Positions 36,704 to 44,722 of a stretch of DNA of 64,000 bases are shown here, piece by piece. The translations under genes and the position numbers were made by a program. The notes beneath the pieces were generated by a model. It did not search any database. It saw only the letters and a list, made by a program, of their open reading frames with translations, and was not told where the DNA came from. Location of the stretch: contig NZ_FOGW01000013.1 in the NCBI RefSeq assembly GCF_900111325.1, positions 1 through 64,000 of the forward strand. Reading direction: 5' to 3'. The stretch is from Lachnobacterium bovis (GTDB taxonomy: Bacteria > Bacillota > Clostridia > Lachnospirales > Lachnospiraceae). The first letter of the stretch is position 1; each line of letters starts with the position of its first letter.

Positions 36704-37436
36704 GAAAAAGGGTTCTCTGACATTAGAAGCTACTGTAGTCATTTTGTTTTTAGTGTTTACTTTTGCCAGTATTCTCATGCTGTTTAGGGTACTACAGGTG
36801 CAAACGGCTGTACAAGAAAGTGCAACTTATGCAACAAGGAAGACAGCAGCTATGGCAGTGAATGTTAAGAGTGATACAGTAGCTCTTTCTATGGCAAAGG
36901 GTTATTATTTTCACCACGCAGCAAAATATAAAGTGGTAAAAAAATACATGAAAGGTTCTTGGGTAATGACAAGATTTGATGGAAGTAGTTGTGATAAGGA
37001 TGATATAGTACTAAAGATCAGCTATGAAATCAAGATGCCTATAAAGTTTGGAACAATAGATTCACTTAGAATATACCAATCATCGCACCAAAGGAGATGG
37101 TCAGGAGATAAGCCAAGATTAGATGCGAACGAAGACTCAGAATATGTATATATTACAGAAACAGGGTATGCATATCACAAAGATATAAAGTGCAGTCACC
37201 TAGATTTATCGATACATTTAATAAGTAAGGAGAATATAAATTCCGCAAGAAATTTATCAGGTGGAAAATATTACAGATGTTCACACTGTGTGAAAAAAGA
37301 CGTACCTTACTATTATATAGCTGATTATGGAACAAATTATCATTCAAGTATATTGTGTAGTGGATTAAAAAGAAGCGTAGAAAGGATAAAACTTAAGGAT
37401 GTAAAAGGTAAAAGCCCTTGTAAACACTGCGTTTAA
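36651..37436 (+). CDS. TadE-like pseudopilin with C-terminal Cys/His repeats
   Basis: 261 residues. The N-terminal part is TadE-like: GSLTLEATVVILFLVFTFASILMLF (about 22-46) has the Glu and membrane helix of a pseudopilin. The C-terminal 100 residues contain two copies of a Cys/His module: Y-x-H-x5-C-x2-L ... C-x2-C (YHKDIKCSHL...CSHC and YHSSILCSGL...CKHC), likely two small metal-binding domains outside the membrane. This addition is not part of classical TadE. aaagga precedes the ATG. The start region lies in a long inverted repeat. Confidence 0.78.
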   Translation: MKTKNKHTKISETPICTWKKGSLTLEATVVILFLVFTFASILMLFRVLQVQTAVQESATYATRKTAAMAVNVKSDTVALSMAKGYYFHHAAKYKVVKKYMKGSWVMTRFDGSSCDKDDIVLKISYEIKMPIKFGTIDSLRIYQSSHQRRWSGDKPRLDANEDSEYVYITETGYAYHKDIKCSHLDLSIHLISKENINSARNLSGGKYYRCSHCVKKDVPYYYIADYGTNYHSSILCSGLKRSVERIKLKDVKGKSPCKHCV

Positions 37437-37461
37437 GGTAAAAAGTTAGAAAGGAATTATA

Positions 37462-38001
37462 ATGCAAAATATATCTATTTTTTCTGCAATAAAATTAATA
37501 CAAATATATCCTAATATGGCTAAATATCTGATAATACCTATTATTTCAAATCTAATATGCATTAGTTATTTAGGTTACAACGCATATTTAGATATAAGAA
37601 CAAAAGAAATACCAGTAAAGAATTCAATAATTATGGCATTTATAGGTGTGGCTTTATCAATAGTATCGGTCGTATGTAGTGGTTACTTTGGTATGAGACT
37701 ATTGTTTAGTGTACTAATGAATACGGCTATTTCGTTGATTCCAGGGATTATATTGTTTTTAGTTTCTAAATATACGAATCAAATGATAGGATATGGGGAT
37801 ACAATGGTTATTGTTGTATTAGGGCTATATTTAGATGTGAAGAATTTAATGGGATTAATTGTATTAGCTTTTTTCATAGCAGGATTAGTAGCTTTATACG
37901 AATTCATAATAAGGAAAAAAGATAAAAAACATGAGATTCCGTTTGTGCCATTTTTATTTATTTCATACGTTATTATAAATTGTACACAGTTTATTCATTA
38001 A
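37462..38001 (+). CDS. Second A24-type prepilin peptidase
   Basis: 179 residues with five or six hydrophobic helices. The two active-site aspartates are seen in YNAYLDIRTKEIPVKN and in GYGDTMVIVV. The sequence is clearly different from the peptidase at 29834, so the locus encodes two prepilin peptidases, perhaps one for Flp and one for the TadE-type pseudopilins. aaagga lies just upstream. It follows tadE by 25 bases. Confidence 0.85.
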   Translation: MQNISIFSAIKLIQIYPNMAKYLIIPIISNLICISYLGYNAYLDIRTKEIPVKNSIIMAFIGVALSIVSVVCSGYFGMRLLFSVLMNTAISLIPGIILFLVSKYTNQMIGYGDTMVIVVLGLYLDVKNLMGLIVLAFFIAGLVALYEFIIRKKDKKHEIPFVPFLFISYVIINCTQFIH

Positions 38002-38052
38002 CAGTAAAAAAGTACAATAATAAAAGACATGTAGAAGATAGGAATAAGCAAT

Positions 38053-38346
38053 ATGTTAAAAAAAGGATTAATAAAATTAAGGTTATACAAGAAAAGTAAA
38101 AAAGACAATAGTATAAACTTGTATGGTATAAATTTAGAAAAAAAATTACGTGCTTCGTACACAATTGAAGCCGCAGTTATGGTTCCAATAATATTAGCCG
38201 TATTTTTAGTGACTTGTAACCTATCGATTTCATTATATAAAGAAATTAGTAATGAACATGAAGATAAAAAAATCGAAAAAATGTGGGCGGTTTCAGATTT
38301 TTATCTTGTTGAGTTTAATAAAGATGAACCATACATAGAAAAATAA
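38053..38346 (+). CDS. TadE-like small pseudopilin
   Basis: 97 residues. The N-terminus is Lys-rich (KKGLIKLRLYKKSKKD), then RASYTIEAAVMVPIILAVFLVTCNLSISLY gives a TadE-type membrane helix with its conserved Glu. The C-terminal 30 residues are charged and possibly cytoplasmic or periplasmic-like. It is smaller than the other TadE and has no Cys/His repeats. It sits between the second peptidase and the FHA gene. Confidence 0.72.
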   Translation: MLKKGLIKLRLYKKSKKDNSINLYGINLEKKLRASYTIEAAVMVPIILAVFLVTCNLSISLYKEISNEHEDKKIEKMWAVSDFYLVEFNKDEPYIEK

Positions 38347-38375
38347 CATTATTAACAGGAAAGGATAAGTATAGT

Positions 38376-39713
38376 ATGTCAGATTTTTTACAAGAAGTTT
38401 CTTTTTTTAGGACACCAACAAAAAGTTTTATGAAAATACCGGTGGGAGAATGTGAAAAATTAGATCAGGAATTACTTTTAAGAAAAGAACTTGAAAATAC
38501 GTTGAATTGTAAAAAGAATTATAATGATGGAGTTGCAGAATATTGGTATGATATAACAGGCTATCAGTCTTTTGATAAATATTGTAAATTAAAAAAGCCA
38601 ACGATTAAGTTATACAAACATCTGATAAATAGCATTTTTATGCAAATTGAAATTCTTGAAAAAAATCTTATAAGTATCAATTCGTTAGTATTAGATCCAA
38701 GATATATTTATATAGAAGAAAAAGAAATCTTTTTTACAATTTATCCATCAAAAAGTGTGAGTTTTCTAGAAAAATTTCAAAATTTAATGGAAATTATATT
38801 GAAAGAAATCCCACATGAAGAACATGATATAGTTGAATTTGTTTATGGAGTGTATGAGAAAATTGGAAAAGATGAAAATTGCTTTAAATCTATCAGAAAA
38901 TATGTCAAAAAGTATGAAATATCAGATCAAAAAAGTGGAAAAGTGGAAAAGTTTGTTGACAACTCGGAAAATATATCGAAAATCAGCTCTGAGAAAGTAG
39001 AAAAACTTGAGAATTTAGAAACTTCTCCACAACAAGAAAAAACCGTACACAGTATACCTCAGGAAAATACCCCTAAAAAGAAGAAAGAAGTAGAGCGAAA
39101 GAGGAATAAATTAAGTAGACTTATTCAAGATAAAATTAAAGAAACACGAGGGGTAATATATGAGTTTTTAGGTATCTCAGATGAAAACAATTTTCCAAGG
39201 TTAAAATCAGAAGAAAAATCAGAAGAAAAATCAGAAGAGTTTGATTTAGAGAAGCAAAGTAAGACTAACGGGTGGAAAATTCCAACAAATTTTTTAGGAA
39301 AAAAACAGGAGAAGGAACAAGAGCAATTACAAGTTATTTATCCAGATTTAGATTATGAAGAGTCGGATGAAAATCTTGTTGAAACATTTGAAACGGTTTG
39401 TCTAAGTGTTGAAACAGATAAAATAAAGGGAACATTTATTTATGAAGGGATAGATAATTTAAATGATTTTTATGTAGATAAAGATGTAGTATTAATTGGT
39501 AGTTCACAAACTGCAGATGTATTTATAAAAAAGAATACTGTCAGTAAAATGCATTGCCAAATAAAACGTGATAACGCGGAATATTATGTAGAAGATTTAA
39601 ATTCGACAAATGGAACATTATTAAACGGAAAACTATTAGAATATCAGAAAAAATACAAGTTAAAAAGAAACGATATTCTATTAATTGCCGATGCAAAATA
39701 TCGTGTTCTGTAA
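38376..39713 (+). CDS. FHA domain protein of the Tad locus
   Basis: 445 residues, cytoplasmic. Residues about 1-170 form a conserved alpha/beta domain I recall in monoderm Tad clusters (DUF6382-type; from memory). A Lys/Glu-rich linker (about 175-350) contains three short 'SEEK' repeats. Residues about 365-445 are an FHA domain with the phosphothreonine-binding signature: LIGSSQTADVFI, SKMHCQI and NSTNGTLLNG. FHA domains read proteins phosphorylated by Ser/Thr kinases; the only such kinase visible here is at 24384-25793, 13 kb away. A role as pilus regulator is inferred. Confidence 0.85.
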   Translation: MSDFLQEVSFFRTPTKSFMKIPVGECEKLDQELLLRKELENTLNCKKNYNDGVAEYWYDITGYQSFDKYCKLKKPTIKLYKHLINSIFMQIEILEKNLISINSLVLDPRYIYIEEKEIFFTIYPSKSVSFLEKFQNLMEIILKEIPHEEHDIVEFVYGVYEKIGKDENCFKSIRKYVKKYEISDQKSGKVEKFVDNSENISKISSEKVEKLENLETSPQQEKTVHSIPQENTPKKKKEVERKRNKLSRLIQDKIKETRGVIYEFLGISDENNFPRLKSEEKSEEKSEEFDLEKQSKTNGWKIPTNFLGKKQEKEQEQLQVIYPDLDYEESDENLVETFETVCLSVETDKIKGTFIYEGIDNLNDFYVDKDVVLIGSSQTADVFIKKNTVSKMHCQIKRDNAEYYVEDLNSTNGTLLNGKLLEYQKKYKLKRNDILLIADAKYRVL

Positions 39714-39829
39714 AAAATTCTAAGATGTTTTAAAATTGAAAAATTAATTTTTGAGTGATATAATCGAAATAAATTACAAAATTGAATATTTGTTGATAGA
39801 TAAACTATATTTTACGGAGGATGAAAATT

Positions 39830-40501
39830 GTGGTAAAAATAGAACAAATAAAGAAAAAATTAGATTTTGTAAGAAGATTTCCGATAACTGTGACAATAAT
39901 AATGGTTTGTGTCGTGATTTTTATCGTAAATAATTTTATTTTTGATAAAAATAATTATATCCTGATTTATAAATACTTTGGATTAGTTGAAAATACTATA
40001 AAAAATAAAGAATACTACAGATTATTGACATGTTTTTTTATACATTTTGATATAAATCATTTAGTAGGAAACATGTTTATCCTACTTTTAATGGGGCATA
40101 GAGTGGAAGAAGTTGTGGGGAAACTACGATTTTTATTAATTTATCTTTTCTCAGGAATTGTTGGTAGTATACTTGAGATTATATTCATTACAAATTTCAG
40201 AGTATATAATAATTATGTATCTGCAGGTGCATCAGGAGCTATATTTGGAATAATAGGTGCATCAATAGTATTAATTTTATTAGATAGCAAAAAGAAGATA
40301 GATATTTCTAAAAAAGGAATAGTATTTTTGGCTGTATTTTTATTGCTAATAGGTAAAACAACAAAAACCACAAATATAAACAATATAGGCCATATAACTG
40401 GATTATTAAGTGGATTATTTATTACAATGTTGTTATATTTTGTGGAAAAAATCATAAAAAAGAATAGTGTTATTTCTAAAAGATATAAATTTATTTTCTA
40501 A
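39830..40501 (+). CDS. Rhomboid-family intramembrane serine protease
   Basis: About 223 residues, with six hydrophobic helices. The rhomboid active site is present: SAGASGAIFG carries the serine (GxSG) and NIGHITGLLSG the histidine; HFDINHLVGNMFILLLMGHRVE is the conserved second-helix region. It cleaves membrane proteins within the bilayer. GTG at 39830 is chosen, nine bases after ggagg; the ATG at 39821 directly abuts that site. It ends the Tad locus and might release a pilus or surface protein, which is inference. Confidence 0.87.
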   Translation: MVKIEQIKKKLDFVRRFPITVTIIMVCVVIFIVNNFIFDKNNYILIYKYFGLVENTIKNKEYYRLLTCFFIHFDINHLVGNMFILLLMGHRVEEVVGKLRFLLIYLFSGIVGSILEIIFITNFRVYNNYVSAGASGAIFGIIGASIVLILLDSKKKIDISKKGIVFLAVFLLLIGKTTKTTNINNIGHITGLLSGLFITMLLYFVEKIIKKNSVISKRYKFIF

Positions 40502-40674
40502 TTTCATATTGATACATCTGAAATTATTATAAAGATACTTACCTTATATTTTATAATCGAACAAGGTTGATTTTGTTTAGAAAAATTAATATACTTAATT
40601 ATATAAGGTATAGATAAACAGATTTTTGAGTAGTTTTGGGACATATTAAAAATTATGTTAAAGGGGTGCAAGAT

Positions 40675-41676
40675 ATGAAAATAAAAATTTATTATGGGGG
40701 TCGAGGGCTTTTAGATGATCCAACGCTTTATGTAATAACAAGAATGGAAAATGTATTACGTGAATTAAGAGTGGATGTTGAAAGATTCAATATATATGAG
40801 CATAAAAATGAAATAGCAACCCTTCCACAGACATTTAAAGATGCTGATGGAATTATACTAGCAATAACAGTTGAATGGCTTGGAATTGGCGGATATATGC
40901 AGCAATTTTTAGATGCTTGTTGGCTTTATGGAGACAAAAATAAAATTGCAACGACATATATGCAACCAATTGTTATGTCAACAACATATGGAGAACGAGA
41001 AGGTGAAATGACATTATGTAATGCTTGGGAGATTTTAGGTGGTTCTCCATGTCCAGGTTTGTGTGGATATGTTGATGATTTGGCCATGTTCAAAATGAAT
41101 GAAGATTATAATCTGATTATAGAAAAGAAAGCAGAGAGTTTATATAGAACTATATCTCAAAAGGTAAAAAATTTACCAACAAGTAATCAGGCTGTTAAAC
41201 AAACGGTATTAAGAACTCAATCCTTAAGTCTTACACCACAAGAAAGTGAACAATTATCGAAGTATGTTTCAGATGATACTTACGTAAAAAAACAAAAAGA
41301 AGATATAGAAGAATTAGCATCTATGTATAAAGATTTATTAGGACATAGAGAAGAAAAAAATATAGAACCTTATAAGAATGATTTGTTAGCAAGGTTTAGA
41401 CCACAGGGAAGCCTTAAAGTAGCGTATTCTTTCATCATAGAAGGATTCAAAAAGCCGCTTTATGTTGGAATAAGCGGAGCAAATATCGAAGTGTATTATG
41501 GTGAAAATGAAAGCGTAGATGTGGTAATAAAAATCAGACAAGAAATGTTTGATGATATTTTAGCAGGTAGATTGACATTCCAAAGGGCATTCATGACGGG
41601 CTCGATAACAGCGAAAGGTAACTTTAAAATACTTAGGCTTCTAGATGAAATATTTTTATCAGAGCAGTTAGTATAA
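40675..41676 (+). CDS. Flavodoxin-like protein with C-terminal SCP2 domain
   Basis: 334 residues from this start. Residues 1-160 have a flavodoxin/NADPH-dependent FMN-reductase-like fold (MKIKIYYGGRGLLDD, DGIILAITVEWLGIGGYMQQFLDACW). A charged helical linker follows (about 160-245). The last 90 residues are like the SCP2 sterol-carrier fold (YVGISGANIEVYYGENESVDVVIKI...GRLTFQRAFMTGSITAKGN). ATG at 40675 follows ggggtg; 13 upstream codons in the same frame lack such a site. The ligand is unknown. A 10-bp inverted repeat (40540-40549 and 40601-40610) flanks a 51-base spacer in front of it. Confidence 0.72.
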   Translation: MKIKIYYGGRGLLDDPTLYVITRMENVLRELRVDVERFNIYEHKNEIATLPQTFKDADGIILAITVEWLGIGGYMQQFLDACWLYGDKNKIATTYMQPIVMSTTYGEREGEMTLCNAWEILGGSPCPGLCGYVDDLAMFKMNEDYNLIIEKKAESLYRTISQKVKNLPTSNQAVKQTVLRTQSLSLTPQESEQLSKYVSDDTYVKKQKEDIEELASMYKDLLGHREEKNIEPYKNDLLARFRPQGSLKVAYSFIIEGFKKPLYVGISGANIEVYYGENESVDVVIKIRQEMFDDILAGRLTFQRAFMTGSITAKGNFKILRLLDEIFLSEQLV

Positions 41677-41715
41677 AGTTTAAATATTTATAATAAATAG
41701 AAAAGAGGATATAAG

Positions 41716-42141
41716 ATGAAGGAAGATAACTGTATTTTTTGTAAATTAGCAAACGGAGATATTCCTACAAATTCAATTTATGAAGATGAAGATTTTAATG
41801 TTATTTTAGATGCTTCACCAGCAACAAAAGGACATGCTTTAATTTTGCCTAAAAAGCACTATAAAGATGTATATTCAATTGATTCAGAATTATTGGGAAA
41901 GGCAGCTATTTTAGCACAAAAGATAATTAAAGAAGAAAAAGTAAAATTAGGATGTCAAGGATATAATATAGTGCAAAATAATGGAGAAGTCGCAGGGCAG
42001 ACAGTATTTCACTTCCATATGCACCTTATCCCAAGATATGAAAATCAAGAAGAGGATACAACTGGTGTTGTAGATTGGGAACAAAGAAAAGTTGATCCAG
42101 AAGAAATGAAAAATATTTGTGAAAAAATGAAGCTTAATTAG
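41716..42141 (+). CDS. HIT family nucleotide hydrolase/transferase
   Basis: 141 residues. The histidine triad HFHMHLIPR (about residues 96-104) and the N-terminal zinc-like CIFCKLANGDIP place it with the HINT/Fhit-type HIT proteins, which hydrolyse nucleoside phosphoramidates or dinucleoside polyphosphates. Length and motifs are standard. agaggat precedes the ATG. A strong terminator follows. Confidence 0.93.
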   Translation: MKEDNCIFCKLANGDIPTNSIYEDEDFNVILDASPATKGHALILPKKHYKDVYSIDSELLGKAAILAQKIIKEEKVKLGCQGYNIVQNNGEVAGQTVFHFHMHLIPRYENQEEDTTGVVDWEQRKVDPEEMKNICEKMKLN

Positions 42142-42182
42142 TTTTAAAAATTGTTTTTCATATAATTTAATAGAAGTAAAAA

Positions 42183-42228
42183 TAAAATATGCATATCTAC
42201 AGTTAAAAGTAGATATGCATATTTTTTA
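42183..42228. terminator. Bidirectional terminator between HIT and chemoreceptor genes
   Basis: A perfect 17-bp stem starts at aaaatatgcatatctac (42184-42200) around a loop of eight bases, with A before and T after. It can end both the plus-strand HIT transcript and the minus-strand chemoreceptor transcript. Confidence 0.92.
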
Positions 42229-42322
42229 TTTTCTTAATTTATATAGTATATAATATGAGTTTATTGTAAAAGTTTAATTAAGGTTTAAATATCATACATT
42301 TAATATTATATTTGAAAAAGTG

Positions 42323-44434
42323 TTAGTCTATTTTAAATACACTCATTGATTCTTTAATTCCAACAGCAGATTCGGTAACAGTATTAGCTGAATCAGCAAC
42401 TTCCTCACTTTCAGCAGCAACTTCCTCAGCAGAAGTAGCTAATTTTTCAACGGAAGAAGATACTTCTTCACTACTTGCTGATTGTTCTTCTGATATTGCA
42501 GCAACAGAAGATGCGATGTTATCGACGTTACTCATCATATCCATCATTTCTTTGATAGTTAAGTTTGTATTTTGAACATCGTCATAAATTTCAGCAAAAG
42601 TATTACCAGCAACTGTAACGGCTTCTGAGCTAGTTGCAATTTCTTCTACATTTTGTTTAGATTTTTCGTAAAGTTGATCAATTTGTGCATTGATATCTTT
42701 GATAATTGCAGCAATTTGAGTCGTTGAATCTGCAGAGTCAGAGGCAAGATTGCCGATTTCGCTAGCAACAACAGCAAAACCTTTACCGGCTTCACCAGCT
42801 CGAGCTGCTTCAATCGAAGCGTTCAAAGAAAGTAAGTTGGTTTGCTCTGCGATAGAGTTAATCATTTCTATAATAGAATTAATCTTTTGTGTTGACTCAT
42901 TAACGGCAGAAACGACATCGTTCATTTCGTTCATAGAATTTGCAATATCTTGCATTCCTTGTTGAACGTTCTCCATATCCTGTTGGCCGTTTTGAGCCTT
43001 AGTTACTAGAAGACTCATTGTGTTATTAGCTGTATCACCTTTTACCATAAGATCGCTTACTTCACCTGCTAAATCGGTGGCGTTATTAGCAAGTTCACTA
43101 ACTGCATCTGTCATACCATCCATGGCAAGTCTTATTTGTTCCATAGAACTAGATTGCTCACTAGCCTGTTGGCTTAACAAATCAGAAGAGCGTTTACTGT
43201 TTTCTGCTTGAAGAGCTAAGTTGTCAGATGTAGTTTTTACTGATGAAATAGAGTCTTTCATGTGACTTACAAAGGTTTGTAGTGAATCGCTCATGTATCC
43301 AATTTCATCAGAAGAATTAGAATTAATACTTACGGTAAAGTTACCTTGTGTGATTTCGTGAATAATAGCAGTAATTTCTTTTATAGGTTTTGAAACAAAT
43401 TGTTTTATGAAAATAAGTAAAACAATAGCAATAATAGTAACAGCAATTACCATAATAATATAGCCAATACGTTGGAAAATTTTAACTTCAGCAAGAGCAG
43501 TGCTTTCTTTTACGGTACAAGCAACAGTCCATCCTACACCCTTTACAAGCGCAGGAGATACATAATACGTCGAACCATCTTCTCCTTTTATGGAAGTTGT
43601 AGGGTTGTTTTTGCCATATATGATAGAATCTCCAGCTTTTTTTAGAATAGGTTTTAGGTTTTCGATAAGTTCATTATCAGTTATTTCTGATAATTTTTTG
43701 TTGTTATATTTTTTGATTCTAAAATAAAGTATATCATCACCACTTACAAGCATCATTGATCCTGTATTCATTGGTTTTACCTTTGAAACTCGGTCAATTA
43801 AAGAGGTAAGGATAATATCTGAACCAGCAACACCAGTACGTCCGTCTTTTAATTTGATTTTTCTTGCCATTGTTATTACTGTAGCACCGGTATCATGACT
43901 TGTGTAAGGAGAACCAACAAGAGTAAATTTCTCTTTGTCTAGACCTGCTTTATACCAATCACGCTCTAAAGGGTTATAGGTATCTTCATAACAAGGGTCT
44001 GTATCCGGAGAATAGCCCGGAGTGTCATATTGGTCATAATAGTAATATTTTTTATCTGAAAGACCAAAATAAACACCAGATCTAGAAAGGTTAGAGTATG
44101 TACGAGTTGGTTGAATAGCACGTAAAAGATCTGCGTCAGATTCATAGTCAGAATGCTCAATAGTGCTCATGACTCCTTCAAAATGTGATATAAGTGGCAA
44201 TAACTCGTCAGAAAGAGATGCAGCTTGATAGTGAGATTCATTATCTAAAGAATCCTTTACTGTTGTTAGGATAGTGCTTTTAGCATATTGCATAAGAATC
44301 ATAATAAGTATAATGGTTAAAACTGCAATTAGAGGGACCAAAATACTTAAAAGTTTTCCACTAACTGATTTAAAAGCACCAGGTTTTTTACGCCCATTAG
44401 AGTTTGTTTTACTTGTATTAGTGGGTCTGTTCAT
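42323..44434 (-). CDS. Methyl-accepting chemotaxis protein
   Basis: 703 residues. A cytoplasmic N-terminal tail (Lys/Asn-rich), a membrane helix at about 28-50, an extracellular dCache-type sensor (about 55-320, with YYYDQYDTPGYSPDTD and DPCYEDTYNPLERDWYKAGLD), a second helix near 325-347, a HAMP domain and the long signalling hairpin. The hairpin tip EQTNLLSLNASIEAARAGEAGKGFAVVASEI is the conserved CheA/CheW contact. Ligand is unknown; dCache members often bind amino acids or organic acids. A sigma-28-like promoter lies upstream. It fits a motile cell with flagellin. Confidence 0.95.
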   Translation of the reverse strand: MNRPTNTSKTNSNGRKKPGAFKSVSGKLLSILVPLIAVLTIILIMILMQYAKSTILTTVKDSLDNESHYQAASLSDELLPLISHFEGVMSTIEHSDYESDADLLRAIQPTRTYSNLSRSGVYFGLSDKKYYYYDQYDTPGYSPDTDPCYEDTYNPLERDWYKAGLDKEKFTLVGSPYTSHDTGATVITMARKIKLKDGRTGVAGSDIILTSLIDRVSKVKPMNTGSMMLVSGDDILYFRIKKYNNKKLSEITDNELIENLKPILKKAGDSIIYGKNNPTTSIKGEDGSTYYVSPALVKGVGWTVACTVKESTALAEVKIFQRIGYIIMVIAVTIIAIVLLIFIKQFVSKPIKEITAIIHEITQGNFTVSINSNSSDEIGYMSDSLQTFVSHMKDSISSVKTTSDNLALQAENSKRSSDLLSQQASEQSSSMEQIRLAMDGMTDAVSELANNATDLAGEVSDLMVKGDTANNTMSLLVTKAQNGQQDMENVQQGMQDIANSMNEMNDVVSAVNESTQKINSIIEMINSIAEQTNLLSLNASIEAARAGEAGKGFAVVASEIGNLASDSADSTTQIAAIIKDINAQIDQLYEKSKQNVEEIATSSEAVTVAGNTFAEIYDDVQNTNLTIKEMMDMMSNVDNIASSVAAISEEQSASSEEVSSSVEKLATSAEEVAAESEEVADSANTVTESAVGIKESMSVFKID

Positions 44435-44489
44435 ATAATTTCCTCCTTAATTTTATAGATCTAAGTATCAAACACATTCTATAACAGGT

Positions 44490-44515
44490 TTATCGGAGGA
44501 TAAAGGAACAATATA
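44490..44515 (-). promoter_or_regulatory. Sigma-28-like promoter of the chemoreceptor gene
   Basis: On the minus strand, tata (44515-44512), 14 bases, then tccgataa (44497-44490). The ccgataa part is a good sigma-28 -10; the -35 is weaker. It is about 55 bases before the ATG. Chemoreceptor genes are often in the sigma-28 regulon. Confidence 0.55.
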
Positions 44516-44520
44516 GGGAC

Positions 44521-44662
44521 AAGAATAATTAAAAAATTATAAATAAAAAAGATAAAAATATAAATAGAAAATATAAAACAATAAAATTAAATAAAAAATA
44601 TGAATAAAAAAATAGGAATAAAAAAATAAGAAAAAAAATAAGAAAAAAAATAGGAATAAAAA
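44521..44662. repeat. A-rich low-complexity tract with short imperfect repeats
   Basis: This gene-free 140-base tract consists almost only of A and T, ending in four imperfect units (ataggaataaaaaa, two ataagaaaaaaa, and again ataggaataaaaaa). It lies between the murG terminator and the chemoreceptor promoter. No function is evident. Confidence 0.6.
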
Positions 44663-44687
44663 AGGATACATTAAAAAAATGTATCCT
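44657..44687 (-). terminator. Terminator of murG
   Basis: aggatacat (44663-44671) and atgtatcct (44679-44687) form a perfect 9-bp stem. Reading the minus strand a T-run follows the stem (44662-44657). Confidence 0.85.
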
Positions 44688-44722
44688 AATGAAAAATAAA
44701 AATTGTTTTATAGAAAAAAATT

